Origin: Oxalobacteraceae bacterium AB_14
Lineage (GTDB): Bacteria; Pseudomonadota; Gammaproteobacteria; Burkholderiales; Burkholderiaceae_D
Reading direction: 5' to 3'
Assembly (NCBI GenBank): GCA_000381565.1
Contig: KB906724.1
Location: 1,431,802 to 1,495,801, forward strand
DNA: 64,000 bases
Both the position numbers and the translations under genes were made by a program. Positions within the stretch are counted from its first letter, which is position 1. The number at the start of each line of letters is the position of its first letter. Shown one piece after another: positions 47,775 through 57,390 of this stretch. The notes beneath the pieces are model-generated. The model saw nothing but the letters and a program-made list of their open reading frames with translations, had not been told where the DNA came from and did not search any database.

Positions 47775-49811
47775 TTGACCGACCACCTTCCCACGCCCGC
47801 CGACACCATCCCCGCCGTAGTCGGCGCCACGCCCGACCAGCCCCCCGGAAAACATGACGCCGAGGTCGAACGCCTGTTCGGCGCCGGTGGACCGTTGGGT
47901 CCGGCTGTGGGGGAGTACCGCCCGCGCCGTTCGCAGACCGAGATGGCCAAGGCGGTGGCCGACGCCATCGCCAACCAGACCACGCTGATCGCCGAGGCCG
48001 GCACCGGCACGGGCAAGACTTTCGCCTACCTGGTGCCGGCGCTGTTGTGGGGGGGCAAGACCATTGTTTCCACCGGCACCAAGAACTTGCAGGACCAGCT
48101 GTTCCTGCGCGACATCCCGACCGTGCGCGCCGCCTTGCAGGCGCCGGTGTCGGTGGCGCTGCTCAAGGGCCGCTCGAATTACGTCTGCCATTACCACCTG
48201 GAACGCACGCTGCAGAACGGCCGCATGACCTCGCGCGACGACGTCGGCCACCTGCGCGAAATCTCGCGTTTCCTGAAGATGACCAGCTCCGGCGACAAGG
48301 CCGAGCTGGCCCGCGTGCCGGAAAACGCGCTGATCTGGAACCTGGTGACCTCGACCCGCGACAATTGCATGGGCGCCGAGTGCCAGTATTACCAGGATTG
48401 CTTCGTCATGAAGGCGCGCAAGGAGGCCCAGCAGGCCGATGTGGTGGTGGTCAATCACCACCTGTTCTTCGCCGATGTGGCGCTGAAGGATTCCGGCATC
48501 GCCGAGCTGCTGCCGTCCGCCAACACCGTGATCTTCGATGAGGCGCACCAGCTGCCGGACACCGCCACCTTGTTCTTCGGCGACACGTTTTCCACCTCGC
48601 AAGTGCTGGAACTGTGCCGCGATGTGCTGGCCGAGGGCTTGTCCAACGCCCGCGACGGCGCCGACTGGGGCAAGGTGGTCACGGTGGTGGAGAAGGCCGC
48701 GCGCGACCTGCGCCTGACTTTCCCGCAAGATATCGTGCGCTTGTCGCTGCCGCAGATCGCGCCGTCGAGCGACTTTTTCCCGGCCTTGCAGACGCTCAAG
48801 GACGAGCTGGACGGCATGCTGGCGGTGCTGGAAACCCAGGCGGCCCGCGCGGAAACGCTGGAACAATGCCGCCAGCGCGGCCTGGAACTGGCGCAAAAGT
48901 TAAAAGATTGGAAATTCGACCCCAAGGCGCGGGTGGAAAAAGGCGCCGAGGCGGTGTTCTGGGTCGAGGCTTACGCGTCGTCCTTGCAGCTGCACAAGAC
49001 GCCTTTATCGATCGCGCCGATCTTCAACGGCCAGCGCGAAGGCGTGCCGCGCAGCTGGATTTTCACTTCCGCGACCTTGGCCGTGAAGAATGATTTCAGC
49101 CATTTTTCCGAGCAAATGGGACTGGATGGCGAGCCGTCGAAGACTTGGCCGAGCCCGTTTAACTACGAGCAGCAGGGGATTTTGTACGTCCCGCAAGGCT
49201 TGCCGGACCCGAATTCCATGGGCTACACCGATGCCGTGCTGGACCATGCGCTGCCGATCATCGAAGCAGCGGGCGGAAAAACCTTCCTTTTGTGCACAAC
49301 TTTGCGCGCCGTCAAGCGCGCCGCCGAGCGTTTGCGCGACGAATTCGAGAAGCGCGGCCTGCCATATCCGTTGTTTGTCCAGGGCGACAAGGGGCGCACC
49401 GAGCTGCTCGATCAGTTCCGCAAGGCGGGAAATGGCGTGCTGATCGGGTCGCAAAGCTTCTGGGAAGGCGTCGACGTGCGCGGCGATGCGCTGTCTTTGG
49501 TGATTATCGACAAGCTTCCGTTCGCGCCGCCGGACGATCCGGTGCTGGCCGCGCGCATCGAAGTGATGGAAAAACAGGGCAAGAACGGCTTCATGCACCA
49601 CACTTTGCCGGAGGCGATTATTAACCTGAAGCAAGGTGCCGGTCGTTTGATACGCGACGAAGGCGATCGCGGCGTGCTGATGTTGTGCGATCCGCGGGTG
49701 ATTTCCAAGCCCTACGGCAAGCGGATCTGGCAGAGTTTGCCGTCCTTCAAGCGCACCCGCGAGCAGGCGGAAGTCATTGAATTCTTCAAGAACAAGAATT
49801 CCGATCAGTAA
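47775..49811 (+). CDS. XPD/DinG-type ATP-dependent DNA helicase (YoaA-like)
   Basis: A superfamily 2 iron-sulfur helicase of 678 residues. Walker A is AEAGTGTGKT (Lys81) and the DEAH box is at 255-258. Between them are four cysteines (C138, C198, C203, C209) spaced as in the [4Fe-4S] cluster of XPD and DinG. The C-terminal motif VI region QGAGRLIRDEGDRG is present. It lacks the N-terminal nuclease of some DinG proteins. YoaA relatives act in replication-stress repair. The start is TTG 47775; no good ATG precedes the conserved part. Confidence 0.92.
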   Translation: MTDHLPTPADTIPAVVGATPDQPPGKHDAEVERLFGAGGPLGPAVGEYRPRRSQTEMAKAVADAIANQTTLIAEAGTGTGKTFAYLVPALLWGGKTIVSTGTKNLQDQLFLRDIPTVRAALQAPVSVALLKGRSNYVCHYHLERTLQNGRMTSRDDVGHLREISRFLKMTSSGDKAELARVPENALIWNLVTSTRDNCMGAECQYYQDCFVMKARKEAQQADVVVVNHHLFFADVALKDSGIAELLPSANTVIFDEAHQLPDTATLFFGDTFSTSQVLELCRDVLAEGLSNARDGADWGKVVTVVEKAARDLRLTFPQDIVRLSLPQIAPSSDFFPALQTLKDELDGMLAVLETQAARAETLEQCRQRGLELAQKLKDWKFDPKARVEKGAEAVFWVEAYASSLQLHKTPLSIAPIFNGQREGVPRSWIFTSATLAVKNDFSHFSEQMGLDGEPSKTWPSPFNYEQQGILYVPQGLPDPNSMGYTDAVLDHALPIIEAAGGKTFLLCTTLRAVKRAAERLRDEFEKRGLPYPLFVQGDKGRTELLDQFRKAGNGVLIGSQSFWEGVDVRGDALSLVIIDKLPFAPPDDPVLAARIEVMEKQGKNGFMHHTLPEAIINLKQGAGRLIRDEGDRGVLMLCDPRVISKPYGKRIWQSLPSFKRTREQAEVIEFFKNKNSDQ

Positions 49812-49834
49812 CTTCTGGTACCAAACCAAGCGTG

Positions 49835-49916
49835 GTCATTCCCGCGCAAGCGGGAATCTATGCTGAGTATGCCGGAACTCAAGCTGTGCATGGATCCCCG
49901 CTTTCGCGGGGACGAC
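49835..49916. repeat. REP-like palindromic element, copy C
   Basis: Left hairpin TCATTCCCGCGCAAGCGGGA and right hairpin CCCCGCTTTCGCGGGG in opposite orientation, between the convergent helicase and quinone oxidoreductase genes. Confidence 0.88.
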
Positions 49917-49921
49917 AACGG

Positions 49922-50896
49922 CTAGGGCACGATTACTATCTTGCCCGTGACCTTCCTGGCCGCCATATCGTTGAGCGCCTGCGCCGTCTCCTCCAGCTTG
50001 TACCGGCCCGAAATATGCGGCTTGATCTTTCCCTCCTGCAACCACCCCATCAACTGACGCATGCCGGCCAGGTTGGCTTTCGGTTCGCGTTTGGCGAACT
50101 CGCCCCAGAACACGCCGACCAGTGACGCACCTTTGAGCAAGGTCAAATTGAGCGGCAGTTTCGGAATCTCGCCGTTGGCGAATCCCACCACCAGATAACG
50201 CCCGCGCCACGCGATCGAACGGAACGCCGGCTCCGCATATTGGCCGCCGACCGGGTCGTAAATCACGTCCGGACCCTTGCCGCCGGTGGCCGCCTTGATC
50301 GCCTCGCGCAAATCCTCCCGGCTGTAGTTGATCAACACGTCCGCGCCATGCGCCTTGCACACTTCCAGCTTCTCATCGGTCGAGGCGCAAGCAATGATGC
50401 GGGCTCCAAGCGCTTTGCCGATCTCGATCGCAGCCAGCCCCACACCGCCAGCCGCGCCAAGTACTAGCATGGTCTCGCCAGCTTTTAGCGCGGCACGGTC
50501 CACCACCGCATGATGCGAGGTGCCGTAGGTGAGGGTGATCGCCGCCGCCGTCTCGAAATCCATGCCGGGCGGCATGGGCGCCAGGGCTTGCGCGGACGCC
50601 ACTAGTTGTTGCCCAAAACCACCGGTCGGAGTGAAGGCGATGACCTGGTCGCCCGGCTTGAAAGTTGTCACATCGTCAGCAACCGAGCGCACCACGCCGG
50701 CCACTTCGCTGCCTGGAACGAAAGGCAATTCCGGCTTGAATTGATACTTGCCCTGGATGATGAGTACGTCCGGAAAGTTGACGCCGGCCGCCTTGACGTC
50801 GATCACGACCTGTCCCGGACCGGCTTGTGGATCGGGCAATTCCTGGACGGTGAGGGTATCGGGCAATCCCCAGCTTTGACATACGACAGCTTTCAT
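49922..50896 (-). CDS. NADPH:quinone oxidoreductase, zeta-crystallin type
   Basis: A 324-residue medium-chain dehydrogenase/reductase without the zinc ligands of alcohol dehydrogenases. The N-terminal GroES-like domain has AAGVNFPDVLIIQGKYQ and PGSEVAGVV; the Rossmann domain has VLGAAGGVGLAAIEIGKALGA. These enzymes reduce quinones or enones with NADPH. AAGGAG precedes the ATG. A partly symmetric AACGGTCGTT at 50922-50931 in its leader could bind a TetR-type repressor, but no such gene is close. Confidence 0.92.
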   Translation of the reverse strand: MKAVVCQSWGLPDTLTVQELPDPQAGPGQVVIDVKAAGVNFPDVLIIQGKYQFKPELPFVPGSEVAGVVRSVADDVTTFKPGDQVIAFTPTGGFGQQLVASAQALAPMPPGMDFETAAAITLTYGTSHHAVVDRAALKAGETMLVLGAAGGVGLAAIEIGKALGARIIACASTDEKLEVCKAHGADVLINYSREDLREAIKAATGGKGPDVIYDPVGGQYAEPAFRSIAWRGRYLVVGFANGEIPKLPLNLTLLKGASLVGVFWGEFAKREPKANLAGMRQLMGWLQEGKIKPHISGRYKLEETAQALNDMAARKVTGKIVIVP

Positions 50897-50921
50897 GGTG
50901 GTCTCCTTGGTTTAAAAATAG

Positions 50922-50931
50922 AACGGTCGTT
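50922..50931. promoter_or_regulatory. Possible TetR-type operator upstream of the quinone oxidoreductase gene
   Basis: AACG-GT-CGTT, a short inverted repeat in the AT-rich leader 26 bp before the start. The rest of the 178-bp gap to the TIR gene shows only the GGAGG ribosome site of that gene and a weak GGCAC/GTGCC repeat at 50998-51010. Confidence 0.3.
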
Positions 50932-51074
50932 AGATTTTTATGATACCTGAATCCGCCACCGGTTTGCGCAAAGTTCGGCCTGCCGCACGTTTGCGTTGGC
51001 ACAAAGTGCCGGTCGAGACGATTGTTAGAGTTGGTTAAACGCTGCGTCGCTGTAGGGCAGCAACGGAGGATGTC

Positions 51075-51680
51075 ATGACTATCCGTCACGGCTGCTTTTT
51101 CAGTTATGCACACGGCCAGCACGCGTACATGAGCAAGTTCAAGAACGACCTGGTCGAAGCGCTCAAGTGCTACCTGGAGCCGCACTTCGACAACGAGAAC
51201 GAACTCTTTGTTGATAGCGAACAACTTGGCGGCGGCGACGACCTGGACCAAAAGATCGCGCGCGCCATGTGTGAGAGTGCTTGCATGATTGTGATTTATA
51301 CACCGAAGTACGAAGCCCACGCCTACACCCGCCGCGAGTTTGCAGCAATGCAACTTATTGAAAGTGAACGCAGGCAGTGGTATCCGCTGCCCAGCCACCT
51401 GATCATCCCCGTCATCATGACCCGCCACCCGGACGGGTTGCCGCCGCAAATTTCCGGGCCCGGCATGTATGTCGATTTTTCCCGCTACACGCTGGCCAGC
51501 GGCGATCTGAAAACCAATCCCGAATTTCTGCCGGACATAGAAAAAATTGTCTTGCGCATTGCCGAGCATTACCACTACCTAAAACGATGCACGCCGCCGG
51601 GGCATGACTGTGGTCGTTTTGTCATGCCGGAGATCCCGCCTGAATGGCGTGCCCATCCTCCTCCACATTTCCCACGCTAA
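51075..51680 (+). CDS. TIR-domain protein
   Basis: A 201-residue protein that is essentially one TIR-like domain. The first strand is CFFSYAHG (7-14). The BB-loop/alpha-C region is FVDSEQLGGGDDLDQKIARAM (45-65). The segment CMIVIYTPKYEAHAYTRREF (70-89) carries Glu88 at the position of the catalytic glutamate of NAD-hydrolysing TIR domains. No membrane segment or recognised sensor domain is fused. GGAGG precedes ATG 51075. The next gene starts nine bases after the stop, so the two are an operon: a possible effector enzyme with an NTPase-TPR partner. Whether it cleaves NAD, makes a nucleotide signal or only binds partners cannot be told from sequence. Confidence 0.85.
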   Translation: MTIRHGCFFSYAHGQHAYMSKFKNDLVEALKCYLEPHFDNENELFVDSEQLGGGDDLDQKIARAMCESACMIVIYTPKYEAHAYTRREFAAMQLIESERRQWYPLPSHLIIPVIMTRHPDGLPPQISGPGMYVDFSRYTLASGDLKTNPEFLPDIEKIVLRIAEHYHYLKRCTPPGHDCGRFVMPEIPPEWRAHPPPHFPR

Positions 51681-51689
51681 AGGTTTGCC

Positions 51690-53657
51690 ATGGACATCAC
51701 TGCCTTGTCGCTGCCGCCGTTGACTGGAACCGGCGAAGTCGTCACCTTCTATTCTTACAAGGGCGGGACCGGGCGCACGATGGCCCTGTCCAATATCGCC
51801 GTGTTGTTGGCGCGACAACAGAACGCCACCACGCCGGTATTGATGATCGACTGGGACCTGGAGGCGCCGGGCCTGCATCACTACTTCGACCACCACGACG
51901 AGGGGCCGGGCGTGCTGGAATTGTTCGAAGCTTGCCGCGAGCAACTAATGCGCCGAGGCAAGGGGGCAGGGGGCCTGCTGGACGAGGAGGAACTGGCGCG
52001 CGACGTGCTGGCCGCCGTCGGCTGGGAGCAGTATGTCAGCCGGGTCGACCAGAGCAGCCAGCTGTACCTGATGCGCGCCGGCCGCTTCGACGACAGTTAC
52101 GGCGAGCGGCTGGCGGCGATGCACTGGGATGAGCTGTTCAACAGCTGCCCGGCGCTGTTCCGCTGCTTTGCCGACAATCTGGCGCGGCATTTCCGCTACG
52201 TGCTGGTCGATTCGCGCACCGGCCGCACCGACAGCGCAGGCATCTGCACGACCTTGCTGCCGCGCAAGCTGGTGGTGGTGTTCACGCCCAACCGGCAAAG
52301 CCTGGAGGGCGTGCAGGCGCTGGTCACCCGTGCGACCGCCTACCGCCGCAGCCACGAGGATGAACAGCGGCCATTACTGGTCTATCCTCTGCCATCACGC
52401 ATCGAAATGGGCGACAGCGCGCAGCGCGCGCAATGGCGGCGCGGCGACCGGCAGCAGCGCATCCTGGGCTATCAGCCGATCTTCGAACAGCTGCTGTGTT
52501 CGTGCTACGGCATGTCGCAGATGTCGCTGGACAGCTATTTCGACGAAGTCCAGCTGCAGCAGACCCGCACCTTTGCCTACGGCGAGCAGCTGGCGGTGCG
52601 CATGGACCAGGGCGGCGACCGCTTTTCGCTGACGCGCACCTTCGAAGCCTTCCTTGACTGGCTGGCCGGCGGCTATTTCCCGTGGCAATCGAGCCGCGAG
52701 ATTCACCTGCTGGCCGCGATCGGCGATGCGCGCCGGGCGCTGGAGGATGGCGGCGTGCGGGCGCTGTCGCAGCCGCTGGCGCGCGACCTCAACCTGCTGG
52801 GCGAACTCTACCGTCGCGAGGGGAGGCTGCGGCAGGCGCTGGCGTGTTTCGAGGAGAGCATGAGCCTGCGCCAGCGCGGCCTGGGTGTAGACCATCCCGA
52901 CACACTGGCCAGCAAGAGCAATCTGGCCGGCGTGCTGCGCGTGCAGGGCCAGCTGGACGAAGCGCAGTTCCTCGAAGAATGCATCGTCGAGGCGCGCGAG
53001 CGCCTGCTGGGGCGCGAGCATCTCGATACGCTGGCGGCGCGCGCCAACCTGGCGGCCACGCTGGCCGAGCAGGGGCGCGCGGCCGAAGCGCTGGCCATGC
53101 TGGACGCGGTGCTGGACGCCTATCTGCGCCTGCTGGGCTCGGAACACCTGCTGACCCTGGCCTGCAAGGCCAGCCGGGCCGACATGCTGTTCCTGCGCGG
53201 CGACACCGAACACGCCCGCATCGCGCAGGAGCAGGTGCTGGCGGCGCGCAAGCGCCTGCTGGGCGCCGAGCATGCCGACACCCTGCGCAGCAAGACCGCG
53301 CTGGGCTGCACCTTGTTGCGGATGCAGGAGCTGGAAGCGGCCGGCAGCCTGTTCGATGCCGTAGTCCAGGCGCAGATCCGGCGCCTGGGGCCGGACCACC
53401 CGGACACCCGCAAGGCGCGCGCCCGGCTGGCGGACGTGCAGGTGCAACTGGGCGGGCCGGTCGGCGGGCGCATGGGCGAGCCGGCGCTGGTGCCGGAGCT
53501 GCATCAGGACGCCGCCGGGGCCGATTACGGCGACGCCCTGTCACGGCCGCCGCGCCCGCGCGAGCGGCCCGGCGCCAGCGACCTGTGGACCCGCGCGGCC
53601 GAAGAGTTGCTGGCGTTGGACGGCCATTTGACCGCTACCCGGCCGCTGTCGCGCTAG
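51690..53657 (+). CDS. KGGTGRT-motif ParA-like NTPase fused to tetratricopeptide repeats
   Basis: A 655-residue two-part protein. The N-terminal about 330 residues form a SIMIBI-class NTPase resembling ParA/MinD. The P-loop SYKGGTGRTMALSNIAVLL has Lys24, while the usual P-loop lysine before Thr30 is Arg29. IDWDLEAPG (Asp54, Asp56) and YVLVDSRTGRTDSAG follow. Residues about 360-570 are kinesin-light-chain-like TPRs, with repeats around HPDTLASKSNLAGVL, LDTLAARANLAATL, ADTLRSKTALGCTL and HPDTRKARARLADV. The C-terminal tail is Pro/Arg-rich. It follows the TIR gene by nine bases (AAAGG ribosome site). The layout recalls the TIR-like FxsC and TPR-NTPase FxsT proteins of actinobacterial FxSxx-COOH systems and the nucleotide-switch-plus-repeat plan of NLR-type receptors; the role here is unknown. 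Confidence 0.85.
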   Translation: MDITALSLPPLTGTGEVVTFYSYKGGTGRTMALSNIAVLLARQQNATTPVLMIDWDLEAPGLHHYFDHHDEGPGVLELFEACREQLMRRGKGAGGLLDEEELARDVLAAVGWEQYVSRVDQSSQLYLMRAGRFDDSYGERLAAMHWDELFNSCPALFRCFADNLARHFRYVLVDSRTGRTDSAGICTTLLPRKLVVVFTPNRQSLEGVQALVTRATAYRRSHEDEQRPLLVYPLPSRIEMGDSAQRAQWRRGDRQQRILGYQPIFEQLLCSCYGMSQMSLDSYFDEVQLQQTRTFAYGEQLAVRMDQGGDRFSLTRTFEAFLDWLAGGYFPWQSSREIHLLAAIGDARRALEDGGVRALSQPLARDLNLLGELYRREGRLRQALACFEESMSLRQRGLGVDHPDTLASKSNLAGVLRVQGQLDEAQFLEECIVEARERLLGREHLDTLAARANLAATLAEQGRAAEALAMLDAVLDAYLRLLGSEHLLTLACKASRADMLFLRGDTEHARIAQEQVLAARKRLLGAEHADTLRSKTALGCTLLRMQELEAAGSLFDAVVQAQIRRLGPDHPDTRKARARLADVQVQLGGPVGGRMGEPALVPELHQDAAGADYGDALSRPPRPRERPGASDLWTRAAEELLALDGHLTATRPLSR

Positions 53658-53726
53658 CGCAAATTTATCTGGTTTGGAGGCCGCAGGTACGCGCAGTCAG
53701 GCCATTGCTTCAGGTAAAATCTGCGT

Positions 53727-54464
53727 ATGAGAATCCTGATCAGTAATGACGACGGCTACCTTGCGCCGGGCATCAACGCGTTGGCGGAAGCCCTGGCGCC
53801 CATCGCCGACATCGTGGTCGTGGCGCCGGACAGCAACCGCTCCGGCGCTTCCAACTCGCTGTCGCTGGACCGGCCCTTGTCGGTGCAGCGCGCGGCCAAT
53901 GGTTTCTATTTTGTCAATGGAACGCCGACCGACTGCGTCCACGTGGCGCTGACGGGCATGCTGGACTACAAGCCCGACCTGGTGGTGTCCGGCATCAACA
54001 ACGGCCCCAACATGGGCGACGACACGCTGTACTCCGGCACCGTCGCCGCCGCCACCGAGGGCTATCTGTTTGGCATCCCGGCCATCGCCTTCTCGCAGGG
54101 CGCCTACGGCTGGGAGCACATCGAGGACGCCGCCCGTCATGCGCGTGACATCATCCAGCGCTATTATGCAACGTTGCCGGCGCCGTATCTGCTGAACGTC
54201 AACATCCCGAACCGGCCCTACGATCAGCTGGCCACCCCAGTCGCCACGCGGCTGGGGCGGCGTCACCAGGCCGAGCCGGTGATACGGGCCAGCGACCCGC
54301 GCGGCAAGGAAATTTTCTGGATCGGCCCGCCGGGCGCGACCAAGGACGCAGGCGAGGGCACGGATTTCTTTGCCTGCGCCCAGGGCCAGACCTCGATCAC
54401 GCCGCTGCAGATCGACCTGACCCACAAAACTCAACTCGATGCATTGGCAAAGGCCCTGGCATGA
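53727..54464 (+). CDS. surE: 5'/3'-nucleotidase SurE
   Basis: A metal-dependent nucleoside monophosphatase of 245 residues. [12 protein letters not shown] holds the two metal-binding aspartates, SNRSGASN the phosphate site, and [25 protein letters not shown] the core loop. It heads the classical surE-pcm-nlpD-rpoS order; the TGA stop overlaps the pcm start as ATGA. Confidence 0.97.
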   Translation: MRILISNDDGYLAPGINALAEALAPIADIVVVAPDSNRSGASNSLSLDRPLSVQRAANGFYFVNGTPTDCVHVALTGMLDYKPDLVVSGINNGPNMGDDTLYSGTVAAATEGYLFGIPAIAFSQGAYGWEHIEDAARHARDIIQRYYATLPAPYLLNVNIPNRPYDQLATPVATRLGRRHQAEPVIRASDPRGKEIFWIGPPGATKDAGEGTDFFACAQGQTSITPLQIDLTHKTQLDALAKALA

Positions 54465-55336
54465 ACGACAAGAACCGTAGCTTTCCCCTCCCGCTATCCT
54501 CGGTAGTCGATAAGGGGGCCAAGAAGGCGACGGTATTCGCGCCGGTGGCGACGCCGCAGACGGCGACCCAGAACGCGGCCCGCCACGTGGCGCCGCAGCA
54601 CGCTTATGCCAACCCGCGGCCGGTGGCGGTGCCGTCCAAGTCGCACAGCTACGCGCTGGAGCGGGCGCAGCCGGTGGCGGCGCCGGCGCCGCGCGGCAAT
54701 CCGCTGGTGTCGGACGCGGTGCGCCGCGCCATGGTGCAGCGCATCGCCAGACAGGGCGTCAAGGATGCGGTGGTGCTGGCGGCGATGGAGAGCGTGCCGC
54801 GCCATCTGTTCATGGACGAGGCGCTGGCCTCGCAAGCGTATATCGACGCCTCGCTGCCGATCGGCCACCACCAGACCATTTCCCAGCCCTACATCGTGGC
54901 CCGCATGATCGAGGTGATGCGCAACGGCGGTCCCTTGCAGCGGGTGCTGGAGATCGGCACCGGTTGCGGCTACCAGGCGGCGGTGCTGTCGTGCGTGGCG
55001 CAGCAGGTGTATTCGATCGAGCGCATCAAGCCGCTGCACGAGCTGGCCAAGGCCAATCTGCGCCCGCTGCGCGTGCCGAACCTGCGCTTGCATTACGGAG
55101 ATGGTATGCTAGGCCTGCCGCAAGCGGCCCCGTTCGACGGTATCATCCTGGCCGCGGCCGGCCTGGAAGTGCCGCAAGCGCTGCTGGACCAGCTGACCAT
55201 CGGTGGCCGGCTGGTGGCGCCGGTGGGCGTCCGCGCGCAGCACCTGGAGTTAATTACACGCATCGGCAAGGCGGAATGGGCCAGCGTCACGCTGGAAGAC
55301 TGCCATTTCGTGCCGCTGCGTCCGGGCACGATATGA
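54461..55336 (+). CDS. pcm: Protein-L-isoaspartate O-methyltransferase
   Basis: This enzyme repairs isoaspartyl residues in aged proteins with S-adenosylmethionine. 291 residues, about 80 more than the usual 210: a Pro/Ala-rich, basic N-terminal extension (about 1-80) precedes the enzyme core. The core has [16 protein letters not shown] and the AdoMet loop [14 protein letters not shown]. Extensions of this type are seen in betaproteobacterial Pcm. Coupled to surE by the ATGA overlap. Confidence 0.95.
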   Translation: MNDKNRSFPLPLSSVVDKGAKKATVFAPVATPQTATQNAARHVAPQHAYANPRPVAVPSKSHSYALERAQPVAAPAPRGNPLVSDAVRRAMVQRIARQGVKDAVVLAAMESVPRHLFMDEALASQAYIDASLPIGHHQTISQPYIVARMIEVMRNGGPLQRVLEIGTGCGYQAAVLSCVAQQVYSIERIKPLHELAKANLRPLRVPNLRLHYGDGMLGLPQAAPFDGIILAAAGLEVPQALLDQLTIGGRLVAPVGVRAQHLELITRIGKAEWASVTLEDCHFVPLRPGTI

Positions 55337-55359
55337 CGTGCCCGTATCATTAGACTAAG

Positions 55360-56286
55360 ATGAGAATGACTAATAAAAGTAACTTGCTCGCCATGAGCTT
55401 TGCGCTCGCTTTATTGAGCGCCTGCAGCACCACCCCGAATCTGGCACCGGTCGTCGACCGCACCGTGCCGCCTCCAGTCAAGCCCGCCACGCCCAGCGAA
55501 ACGGCGCAGATCGCCCGCGACGAGCGCGGCCTGTACACCGTCAAGAAGGGCGATACGCTGATCCGCATCGCGCTCGAATACGGCCAGAACTACCGCGACC
55601 TGGTGACCTGGAACAGCCTGGCCAATCCGAACGACATCAAGGTCGACCAGGTGCTGCGCGTGCTGCCGCCGGACAGCGCGGCCAACGGCGTGCAGACCGG
55701 CGCCATCGTCATGGCGCCGGCGGAAAAGACGCCGCCGACCCCGCCCGTGGTCAAGAAAACCGAGCCCAAAGGCGAGAAGAAGCCCTATTCGGACAGTGCG
55801 CTGGCGGAATTGCAACGCGCCGACGGCAACGGCAAGGCCGAGGGCAGCGTCAGGCCGGCCCCGGCGCCATCGCCCGCCGTGGCCGCCGCGCCGCCGGCCG
55901 CCGCCAGCGCCGACGACGAAAAATTGAGCTGGATGTGGCCGTCCGAAGGCCGCGTCATCGCCACCTTCGACGAGGGCAAGAACAAGGGCGTGGACATCGC
56001 CGGCAAGGCGGGCCAGCAAGTCGTGGCTGCCGGGGCCGGAAAAGTGATGTATGCCGGCAGCGGCATCCGTGGATATGGTAATCTCGTTATTGTGAAACAC
56101 AGTAATAGCTTGTTGTCGGCCTACGCCCACAATCGCACCATAGTGGTCAAGGAAGGCCAGAGCGTGACCAAGGGACAAATGATTGCTGAAATGGGCGATT
56201 CGGACGCCGATTCCGTCAAGCTGCACTTTGAGATCAGGCAGCAGGGCAAACCGGTGGACCCGTCCAGATTCCTGCCTAACCGCTAG
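55360..56286 (+). CDS. nlpD: LysM and M23-domain lipoprotein NlpD
   Basis: NlpD is an envelope activator of amidases in cell separation. 308 residues: lipoprotein signal (LLSAC, Cys at about 22), LysM domain at about 57-105 (YTVKKGDTLIRIALEYGQN), a Pro/Ala/Lys linker, then a LytM/M23 domain (WPSEGRVIATFDEGKNKGVDIAG to KLHFEIRQQGKPVDP). The first metal histidine of active M23 peptidases is replaced by the Val in NKGVDIAG, so the domain is probably a regulator rather than an enzyme, as in other NlpD proteins. The rpoS gene starts seven bases after the stop. Confidence 0.94.
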   Translation: MRMTNKSNLLAMSFALALLSACSTTPNLAPVVDRTVPPPVKPATPSETAQIARDERGLYTVKKGDTLIRIALEYGQNYRDLVTWNSLANPNDIKVDQVLRVLPPDSAANGVQTGAIVMAPAEKTPPTPPVVKKTEPKGEKKPYSDSALAELQRADGNGKAEGSVRPAPAPSPAVAAAPPAAASADDEKLSWMWPSEGRVIATFDEGKNKGVDIAGKAGQQVVAAGAGKVMYAGSGIRGYGNLVIVKHSNSLLSAYAHNRTIVVKEGQSVTKGQMIAEMGDSDADSVKLHFEIRQQGKPVDPSRFLPNR

Positions 56287-56293
56287 CTGAACC

Positions 56294-57301
56294 ATGACAC
56301 AGACGCCGCACGACCCGATGGATGACGACGCTGCCCCGGACGAATTCCCGGACGAGGGCAATGATGATGTCGCCATCGAGGCTGCGGATGGCGAGGCGGA
56401 AACCGTCGAGCCGGGCGCGGTGCTGGAAAGCGTCGATGAACTGAAAAAAGTGCTGGCGGCCGAGCTGTCGACCGACACCACCCAGCACTACCTGAACCAG
56501 ATCGGCACCCGTCCGCTGCTGACGGCGCCGCAGGAGGTGCACTACGCCACGCTGGCCAAGGCCGGCGACTTCAGCGCCCGCCAGACCATGATCGAGCACA
56601 ACCTGCGGCTGGTGGTGTCGATCGCCAAGCACTACATCAACCGCGGCGTGGTCCTGCTCGACATGATCGAGGAGGGCAACATCGGCCTGATGCGCGCCAT
56701 CGACAAGTTCGAGCCGGAGCGCGGCTTCCGCTTCTCGACCTACGCCACCTGGTGGATACGCCAGAGCATCGAGCGCGCCATCATGAACCAGGCCCGCACG
56801 GTGCGCCTGCCGGTGCACATGGTGCGCGAGCTGAACCAGATCCTGCGCGGCAAATACCATCTCGAAGCCCAGCACCACAACGGCAAGGACGCCACCGCCG
56901 AGGACATCGCCGAGCTGGTCGGCCGCCCGGTGGAGGAGGTGCAGGACATCCTGGCGCTGTCCGAGCACGCCACCTCGCTCGACGCGCCGCTGGACAACGA
57001 TCCGCAATCGTCGCTGATGGACATGCTGCCCGGCGACGCCGACGACAGCCCGGACGCCCGCGCCGAACACCACGAGATGACCTTGCTGGTGCGCGACTGG
57101 CTGACCAAGCTGCCGGACAAGCAGCGCATCGTCATCATGCGCCGCTTCGGCCTCGACAACGACGATCCGGCCACCTTGGAAACGCTGGCCGAGGAAATGG
57201 GCGTCACCCGTGAGCGCGTGCGCCAGATCCAGCAGGAAGCGCTGGTCAAGCTGAAACGCGCCATGGCCGCGCGCGGCGTGGTGCGCGATTCCCTGCTGTA
57301 G
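56294..57301 (+). CDS. rpoS: RNA polymerase sigma factor RpoS
   Basis: The general stress and stationary-phase sigma factor. 335 residues: an acidic N-terminal extension (about 1-50), region 1.2 ([21 protein letters not shown]), region 2 ([35 protein letters not shown]), region 3 and region 4 ([12 protein letters not shown]-type [22 protein letters not shown]). In E. coli rpoS has a promoter inside nlpD; I could not fix one here. Confidence 0.96.
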   Translation: MTQTPHDPMDDDAAPDEFPDEGNDDVAIEAADGEAETVEPGAVLESVDELKKVLAAELSTDTTQHYLNQIGTRPLLTAPQEVHYATLAKAGDFSARQTMIEHNLRLVVSIAKHYINRGVVLLDMIEEGNIGLMRAIDKFEPERGFRFSTYATWWIRQSIERAIMNQARTVRLPVHMVRELNQILRGKYHLEAQHHNGKDATAEDIAELVGRPVEEVQDILALSEHATSLDAPLDNDPQSSLMDMLPGDADDSPDARAEHHEMTLLVRDWLTKLPDKQRIVIMRRFGLDNDDPATLETLAEEMGVTRERVRQIQQEALVKLKRAMAARGVVRDSLL

Positions 57302-57390
57302 TTCCCTTCTGCTATCATGTTGGCCCGGCCAGGCCAGGCCCCGGCGCTTGAGTGCCGGCGTCAGCCATTCCCTATCCAATATTGAACGTT

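Noticed and set aside
50998-51010. GGCAC-AAA-GTGCC and a TGGCAC motif before the TIR gene considered as a sigma-54 promoter
   Set aside because: There is no TTGC -12 element at the needed spacing, and the 5-bp arms are too short to support an operator.
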